Shown: in pieces, positions 14,253 through 15,643 of the stretch
Position numbering within the stretch: the first letter of the stretch is position 1
How the letters are laid out: every line of letters begins with the position of its first letter
NCBI GenBank assembly: GCA_011390435.1
Contig: JAABSK010000044.1
Coordinates: 1-15,643 of the forward strand
Source of the DNA: Desulfobacteraceae bacterium
Lineage (GTDB): Bacteria > Desulfobacterota > Desulfobacteria > Desulfobacterales > Desulfobacteraceae
DNA length: 15,643 nt
Direction of reading: 5' to 3'
Position numbers and translations under genes: made by a program
Notes under the pieces: generated by a model
The model's database searches: none
Told to the model about the DNA's origin: nothing
What the model saw: only the letters and a program-made list of their open reading frames with translations

Positions 14253-15518
14253 ATGGAAACCTTTTTTCGTGACGAAAAAGATACCATCTTAAATGGTATC
14301 CGCGATTTTATCCTGATCATTTCCCCGGACCGGGAAATCTTAGAGGCCAATGATGCGTTTTTAAACCATATGGGCTATCACCGGGACGCTGTGGTGGGGA
14401 AAAAATGTTATGACGTTTTAACATCCGGCTCCAATGAAGATTACAACTGCGTTGACAAATGCCCCCTTGAAAAGGTGATCCGGGAAAAACGCCATTGTCA
14501 GACCGAACTGGTCCGGCTGGGAAATGATCACCTGCCCCGATATATGGAAATTTCCATTTTTCCTGTCTGGGAATCCAGAGGCAAGATTCTCAAATTCATT
14601 GAAATCAGCCGGGACATCACCCAGCGCAAAATTGATGAGAAAAACACCCATGACCGGCTGGTCAAGATGGTTGAAGAACGGACCCGCCAGCTGAAAGAGA
14701 GCCACAAATGGCTGCTTCACCAGGACAAGATGGCCTCTCTGGGCAAGCTGTCCTCTTCTGTTGTTCATGAAATCAACAACCCGGTTGCCGGTATCCTGAA
14801 CCTGGTCATGCTCTCCAAACGGATTCTCACGGAAGATACCATTGGTCAGGATCAACTGGACATGTTCAAACAATACCTGGACCTGATGGAAATTGAAACC
14901 CGCAGAATCGGAAGAATCGTGACAAACCTGCTGGTGTTCGCCCGCCAGTCCCGGATAGAAGTGGTGAAGTTTGATGTGAACGAACTGATTGACCAGACCC
15001 TGATTTTGAATTCCAATTTACTGAAAATCAACCGTATCCGGGTCATTGAAGCACTTGAATACAACCTGCCGCTGATCAGCGGTTCTGAGGATCAGTTCAA
15101 ACAGGTGATCATGAACCTGATTTCCAATGCCGTGGAAAGCATGACCCACACTGCCACAAAACGATTGACCATCAAAACTGTCAGCCAGCCGGAAAAAAAA
15201 GCAGTGGTGATTCAGATCAGCGATACCGGCACCGGTATTGAACAGGAAACGATTTCGCGCATCTTTGAGCCGTTTTTCACCACCAAGAAAAAAGGCCGGG
15301 GAGTGGGGCTTGGACTTTCAGTGGTATACGGCATTATTGAAGCACATGGGGGAAAACTTTTTGTGGATTCCACACCAGGCAAAGGCACCTGTTTTACCAT
15401 CACCCTGTTTCAGGAGATTCCTTCCAGAGTCAAACAAAAAAAAACCGGTGACATTCCGGACCTGTCCGCCATGGAGACCCGATCCTGCCGCACCGGCGAA
15501 GATAAACCTGCAGACTGA
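14253..15518 (+). CDS. PAS sensor histidine kinase
   Basis: This 421-residue cytoplasmic kinase has a single PAS domain (about 8-125), then a coiled coil (125-158), then HisKA with H172 in VVHEINNP. HATPase_c follows with N292 in MNLISNAVESM, the G1 box SDTGTGI (D324) and G2 GRGVGLGLS (348-356). The PAS holds C52, C66, C70 and C82 (KCYDVL, then CVDKCPLEKV), a Cys pattern that recalls other PAS domains with a C-x3-C-P-L segment and could serve redox or metal sensing. It has no receiver, so an outside response regulator is needed. GAGG lies 9 nt before the ATG. The last 30 residues are low-complexity and charged. The gene is divergent from the GcvH-like/kinase block and convergent with the glycerol kinase gene 15 nt away. 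Confidence 0.94.
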   Translation: METFFRDEKDTILNGIRDFILIISPDREILEANDAFLNHMGYHRDAVVGKKCYDVLTSGSNEDYNCVDKCPLEKVIREKRHCQTELVRLGNDHLPRYMEISIFPVWESRGKILKFIEISRDITQRKIDEKNTHDRLVKMVEERTRQLKESHKWLLHQDKMASLGKLSSSVVHEINNPVAGILNLVMLSKRILTEDTIGQDQLDMFKQYLDLMEIETRRIGRIVTNLLVFARQSRIEVVKFDVNELIDQTLILNSNLLKINRIRVIEALEYNLPLISGSEDQFKQVIMNLISNAVESMTHTATKRLTIKTVSQPEKKAVVIQISDTGTGIEQETISRIFEPFFTTKKKGRGVGLGLSVVYGIIEAHGGKLFVDSTPGKGTCFTITLFQEIPSRVKQKKTGDIPDLSAMETRSCRTGEDKPAD

Positions 15519-15533
15519 ACCGATGCGCTGCCC

Positions 15534-15643
15534 TTATTTCCAGCCAAGGGAACGCTTGACTGCTTTTTCCCACTTTTTGTGCAGATATTCCCGCAACTCC
15601 GGCTTCATGGCGGGCATCCACCTTTTGTCCTCTGCCCAGTTTT
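15534..15643 (-). CDS. glpK: Glycerol kinase, C-terminal end (5' part outside window)
   Basis: Reading the minus strand from the window edge gives 35 residues ending at TAA (15536-15534). They begin NWAEDKRWMPAMKPELRE and end with KKWEKAVKRSLGWK. The W..D.R..P.M.....(Y)..W..AV.R..GW pattern is the conserved C terminus of FGGY-family glycerol kinase, which phosphorylates glycerol to glycerol 3-phosphate in the cytoplasm. Other FGGY kinases have less similar tails, so the call is good though based on a short piece. No terminator fits in the 15 nt before the convergent kinase stop codon. Confidence 0.75.
   Translation of the reverse strand, partial: NWAEDKRWMPAMKPELREYLHKKWEKAVKRSLGWK

Overview
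The window most likely comes from a sulfate-reducing Desulfobacterota (Desulfobacteraceae-like) chromosome. The main evidence is a tunR-type regulator, an inactive tyrosine-recombinase fold fused to two ModE-like TOBE domains, a family known from sulfate-reducing deltaproteobacteria. It is divergent from a TSUP permease, the target such regulators are known to repress. An abundance of multi-PAS kinases and a TRAP solute-binding protein also fit. No phage, IS, CRISPR, tRNA or rRNA was seen. This is an ordinary but signalling-dense stretch of chromosome.

Layout. 2-382 (+) is the C-terminal end of a glycoside-hydrolase-like protein. 386-1045 (-) is a NarL-type response regulator. 1237-1617 (-) is a stand-alone receiver with a GTG start, preceded by a possible 32-residue Cys-rich ORF (1640-1738). 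1930-3030 (-) is tunR and 3178-4113 (+) is its TSUP permease; their shared spacer holds overlapping divergent promoters and a palindrome that would cover the permease -10. 4470-6365 (+) is an alpha/beta hydrolase plus an orphan DctP-type binding protein, closed by a bidirectional terminator. 13834-6443 (-) is a four-gene block: two paralogous GcvH-like proteins with doubled Cys motifs, a soluble seven-PAS histidine kinase, and a hybrid REC-PAS-kinase-REC protein. 14253-15518 (+) is a divergent PAS histidine kinase. 15534-15643 (-) is the 3' end of glycerol kinase.

How it may work. The tunR/TSUP pair is best read as oxyanion (tungstate/molybdate) homeostasis. The most novel part is the GcvH-like/kinase block. 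Each GcvH-like protein carries two copies of an identical C-x12-C-x5-C-x2-C-x-[FY]-D module before a lipoyl-carrier-like domain. One paralog keeps the lysine at the lipoylation position and the other does not. They lie upstream of two cytoplasmic kinases, one of which has five PAS units repeating at exactly 125 residues. An internal redox or metabolic signalling system is a reasonable hypothesis, but nothing in the sequence proves it.
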